From NCBI GenBank assembly GCA_900769275.1, contig CAAGGA010000093.1, positions 1 to 16,938 of the forward strand: a stretch of DNA of 16,938 bases. The letters are read 5' to 3'. The notes under the pieces were generated by a model. The model ran no database searches, had not been told where the DNA came from, and worked only from the letters and a program-made list of their open reading frames with translations. Positions 15,449 through 16,938 of this stretch are shown piece by piece. Numbering within the stretch: the stretch's first letter is position 1; every line of letters starts with the position of its first letter. The translations under genes were made by a program, and so were the position numbers. This DNA comes from an uncultured Prevotella sp. Lineage in GTDB: Bacteria; Bacteroidota; Bacteroidia; Bacteroidales; Bacteroidaceae.

Positions 15449-15580
15449 CAAAAACGCAGGTTTGCGAGGTGAAAGCATGGAGATTCCGGGGTGAAAGCAT
15501 AGATATTGCGGGGCAATAACGCAGTTATTACAAGGTAATAGCGGCGCTTTCGTCCCGCAATATCTATGCTTTTGGTGGAG
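15449..15580. repeat. About 22-base periodic block with a 19-bp inverted repeat
   Basis: Successive segments of about 22 bases (15449-15470, 15471-15492, 15493-15514, 15515-15536, 15537-15558, 15559-15580) share a layout; the second and third agree at 18 of 22 positions, and four of the first five end in a G-rich GGT/GGC. The 19 bases 15494-15512 are exactly complementary to 15554-15572. Inside lie the dyads AATAAC-GCA-GTTATT (15515-15529) and TATTAC-AAG-GTAATA (15526-15540), which overlap and are mutually exclusive. Confidence 0.7.
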
Positions 15581-15698
15581 TGGGGGAGCTTTTTAGGCGG
15601 GAAAATAAAGGAAAGATTTACCTAAAATAGTGATAGTCAATAATATATACAACCAGAGCGGAAATCGGCGAGAATCGCATATTTGCAGGCAAAAGTCC

Positions 15699-15726
15699 CT
15701 TGCGACGAAAATCTTGCGACGAAAAT
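15699..15726. repeat. Perfect 14-base tandem duplication
   Basis: CTTGCGACGAAAAT occurs at 15699-15712 and again immediately at 15713-15726, without a mismatch. It is intergenic and its function is unknown. Confidence 0.85.
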
Positions 15727-15751
15727 GTTAAAAAGGTTACTTTTCATGTCA

Positions 15752-15767
15752 TCATCAATGCGTCACC
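15752..15767 (+). repeat. 16-base repeat B, copy 2
   Basis: Identical to 6317-6332 and in the same orientation; it lies at the left edge of the restriction module, about 130 bases before the HTH gene. Confidence 0.7.
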
Positions 15768-15825
15768 GATACTTCGCAATTGAATTACCTCCTTATGCGA
15801 GAAAAATACATTTAGATTGACACTT

Positions 15826-15878
15826 TTTGGCAACAAGATTCTTGTTTGTGGATTATTTATATTAATTTTGTTGCCAAA
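15826..15878 (+). promoter_or_regulatory. Promoter and likely operator of the HTH gene
   Basis: An exact -7 box TAATTTTG lies at 15863-15870, 28 bases before the ATG. Two dyads surround it. AACAAGA-T-TCTTGTT (15832-15846) covers the region where the -33 box would be. TTTGGCAACAA (15826-15836) is the exact inverse of TTGTTGCCAAA (15868-15878), whose right half overlaps the -7 box. This layout suggests autoregulation by the HTH protein; that link is inferred. Confidence 0.65.
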
Positions 15879-15898
15879 TTCGGTCAACAAGAACGTTT

Positions 15899-16204
15899 AT
15901 GAAGTTCATAGATAAAATAAAACAACTCAGAGAAGAACAGTCGCTGACACAACGTCAAGTAGCTGCTGAATTGGGAATAGATGTTGCAATGTATAACAGG
16001 TTTGAGAAAGGTGAACGCAATATGAAGCGTGAACTTGTGAAGAATCTGGCACACATATATGGCATATCAGAAGATGAGTTATTGACACTTTGGCTTGCAG
16101 GAAAGGTGTATGCTTTATTAAGCGAGGAAGATTTTGCCGAGGATGTAATATCAATGGTTGCTGAGGATATAATATTTAATAGAACCCACCTAATAACAAT
16201 ATAA
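15899..16204 (+). CDS. XRE-family HTH regulator of a restriction module
   Basis: A 101-residue protein with an N-terminal helix-turn-helix of the XRE/Cro-CI type (about residues 5-62: LREEQSLTQRQVAAELGIDVAMYNRFEKGER, then KNLAHIYGISEDELL). The C-terminal part (about 63-95) is acidic and helical, and the last residues NRTHLITI are encoded by a 16-base sequence also found at 5814-5829. Ten bases after its stop comes an EcoRV-like endonuclease gene, so it probably plays the part of a controller (C-type) protein that times nuclease expression, though it is longer than classical C proteins (about 80 residues). Its own promoter carries two dyads. The base composition is lower in GC than the sppA-lpxK region, consistent with acquisition by transfer. 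Confidence 0.85.
   Translation: MKFIDKIKQLREEQSLTQRQVAAELGIDVAMYNRFEKGERNMKRELVKNLAHIYGISEDELLTLWLAGKVYALLSEEDFAEDVISMVAEDIIFNRTHLITI
16176..16191 (+). repeat. 16-base repeat A, copy 2
   Basis: Identical to 5814-5829 and in the same orientation; here it encodes the last residues of the HTH regulator, also as N-R-T-H-L. The similarity continues beyond the 16 bases with a one-base gap (TTAATA against TAATA). Confidence 0.7.
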
Positions 16205-16214
16205 GAAAGACAGT

Positions 16215-16938
16215 ATGACAAAAGAAACATTCTTTGAATTACTCACTAATGAGGTTAAATCTTACAAGGAATTTCTTGAAACAGACAGCAAAGACTGGAT
16301 TGTCAAGGGATTTATTGACGTTGACAAGAATGTCTATACTATAACAAATGACACTAAAGTTGTGTCCAAAATCATTGAGATTCTCTTGATTCCTAAACTG
16401 GATAATTTCGCACGCAGTCATGGATTGGAACTTGAGCTGCCATCGAAACAGAATTTTTATCCCGACCTGACATTTAAAGACCAAGAAGGGCATTTGTTTG
16501 CTGTTGATTTCAAGTCGAGTTATTATGAGGATGATTCCGTCAATGGACTCACTTTAGGCTCCTATTGGGGCTATTTCAGGGAGCGGAGCACTGTTAAGAA
16601 TATGGATTATACATACAATTCGTATTCTTCTCACTCCGTTCTCGGTATACTGTATAAACAAAGCAATATTGAGTGTAATGAGAAGAATGTCTATTCTGTC
16701 GATGAATTGGATATTATACATTCCGTAATCGAGGACTTCATCTTCTTTGTCCAGCCAAAGTGGAAAATTGCAAACGATATACCTGGAAGCGGAAATACTC
16801 GTAATATTGGAGGTATTACAAATATTGAAAAAATGGTGAACGGAATGGGGCCTTTTGCAGAACTTGGCGAGGAGGTCTTCGATGACTATTGGAAAGGCTA
16901 TTTCAATAAGGCAGATGCGCGAGCTGCAGGTATCGGCA
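16215..16938 (+). CDS. EcoRV-like type II restriction endonuclease, 3'-truncated by window end
   Basis: An open frame of 241 codons without stop to the end of the window. It aligns by recognition with EcoRV (about 245 residues) along nearly its whole length. It has NDTKVVSKIIE (45-55), matching the DTKV...E45 segment. PSKQNFYPD (76-84) matches the Q-loop and Asp74. FAVDFKSS (95-102) matches Asp90 and Lys92 of the PD-(D/E)xK site. LTLGSYWGYFR follows, then GSGNTRNIGGI (191-201), matching the recognition loop GSGNTTNIGSI, and DDYWKGY. The active-site residues Asp84, Asp98 and Lys100 are all present. One recognition-loop Thr is Arg (residue 196). About 15-25 C-terminal residues are missing. It probably cuts GATATC or a related site as a homodimer; specificity is inferred. 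It is coupled to the HTH gene (10-base gap). The cognate methyltransferase is not in the window and should lie just beyond. Confidence 0.9.
   Translation, partial: MTKETFFELLTNEVKSYKEFLETDSKDWIVKGFIDVDKNVYTITNDTKVVSKIIEILLIPKLDNFARSHGLELELPSKQNFYPDLTFKDQEGHLFAVDFKSSYYEDDSVNGLTLGSYWGYFRERSTVKNMDYTYNSYSSHSVLGILYKQSNIECNEKNVYSVDELDIIHSVIEDFIFFVQPKWKIANDIPGSGNTRNIGGITNIEKMVNGMGPFAELGEEVFDDYWKGYFNKADARAAGIG

Larger units (their letters stand above)
15075..15898. other. Gene-free, repeat-rich intergenic stretch (824 bases)
   Basis: I see no convincing coding sequence here. It holds, from left to right: the sppA leader and -7 box (15146-15153); an octamer array with inverted copies (15197-15311); short hairpins GCAAGT/ACTTGC (15320-15325, 15333-15338) and AAGGCG/CGCCTT (15377-15382, 15402-15407); an approximately 22-base periodic block with a 19-bp inverted repeat (15449-15580); a 14-base tandem duplication (15699-15726); a 16-base sequence shared with 6317-6332 (15752-15767); and the HTH gene promoter (15826-15878). 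Confidence 0.8.

Noticed and set aside
15449..15726. CRISPR array
   Set aside because: The segments are only similar, not identical, there is no constant repeat with variable spacers of 30 or more bases, and no cas gene is present.
15817..15822. TTGACA as an E. coli-type -35 box for the HTH gene
   Set aside because: No TATAAT-like box lies 16-18 bases downstream, and a clean Bacteroidetes -7 box is present at 15863-15870.
16239..16493. Minus-strand open frame at the restriction gene
   Set aside because: It overlaps the EcoRV-like frame, which has the catalytic motifs and runs open for 241 codons.

Overview
The window looks like chromosomal DNA of a Gram-negative Bacteroidales bacterium, most likely a member of the Prevotellaceae. 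The evidence is the Bacteroidetes-type promoters (TTTG, about 20 bases, TAnnTTTG) in front of recF, the TPR gene, fhs, the RSH gene and the HTH gene, the lack of strong Shine-Dalgarno sites, a DUF4738-like lipoprotein, lpxK for lipid A, and the order dCMP deaminase / S41 protease / 5-FCL / DUF721 / recF / TPR / ribH. The first 19 bases are a sequencing adapter remnant, so this is the edge of an assembled contig.

Layout. 20-2996 (+): a probable operon of dCMP deaminase (5' truncated), an S41 C-terminal processing protease, 5-formyltetrahydrofolate cyclo-ligase and a DUF721/DciA-like protein. 3112-4224 (-): recF, convergent with DUF721. 4427-6226 (+): a membrane-anchored TPR protein, a divergent lumazine synthase homologue (ribH) and a small unknown protein, closed by a strong intrinsic terminator. 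6382-8701 (-): a small lipoprotein and fhs. 8952-10847 (+): a long RelA/SpoT homologue divergent from fhs. 10891-15074 (-): sppA, lpxK and thiL, transcribed in that order. 15075-15898: an 824-base gene-free stretch full of tandem and inverted repeats. 15899-16938 (+): an XRE-type regulator followed by an EcoRV-like restriction endonuclease that runs off the end.

Most genes are core housekeeping: folate one-carbon metabolism (fhs, 5-FCL), nucleotide, riboflavin and thiamine synthesis, DNA repair and replication, stringent response, lipid A and envelope proteolysis. The accessory part is the right end: a lower-GC restriction module whose methyltransferase is not in the window, next to a repeat-rich intergenic island.

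The observations most worth checking are: the EcoRV-like nuclease with its dyad-rich regulator promoter; the RSH protein with an intact hydrolase site but apparently broken synthetase site; the RibH homologue lacking the usual aromatic and histidine active-site residues, behind a terminator-like hairpin; and two separate intergenic loci that share an unusual design of 8-bp tandem repeats facing inverted copies of themselves.
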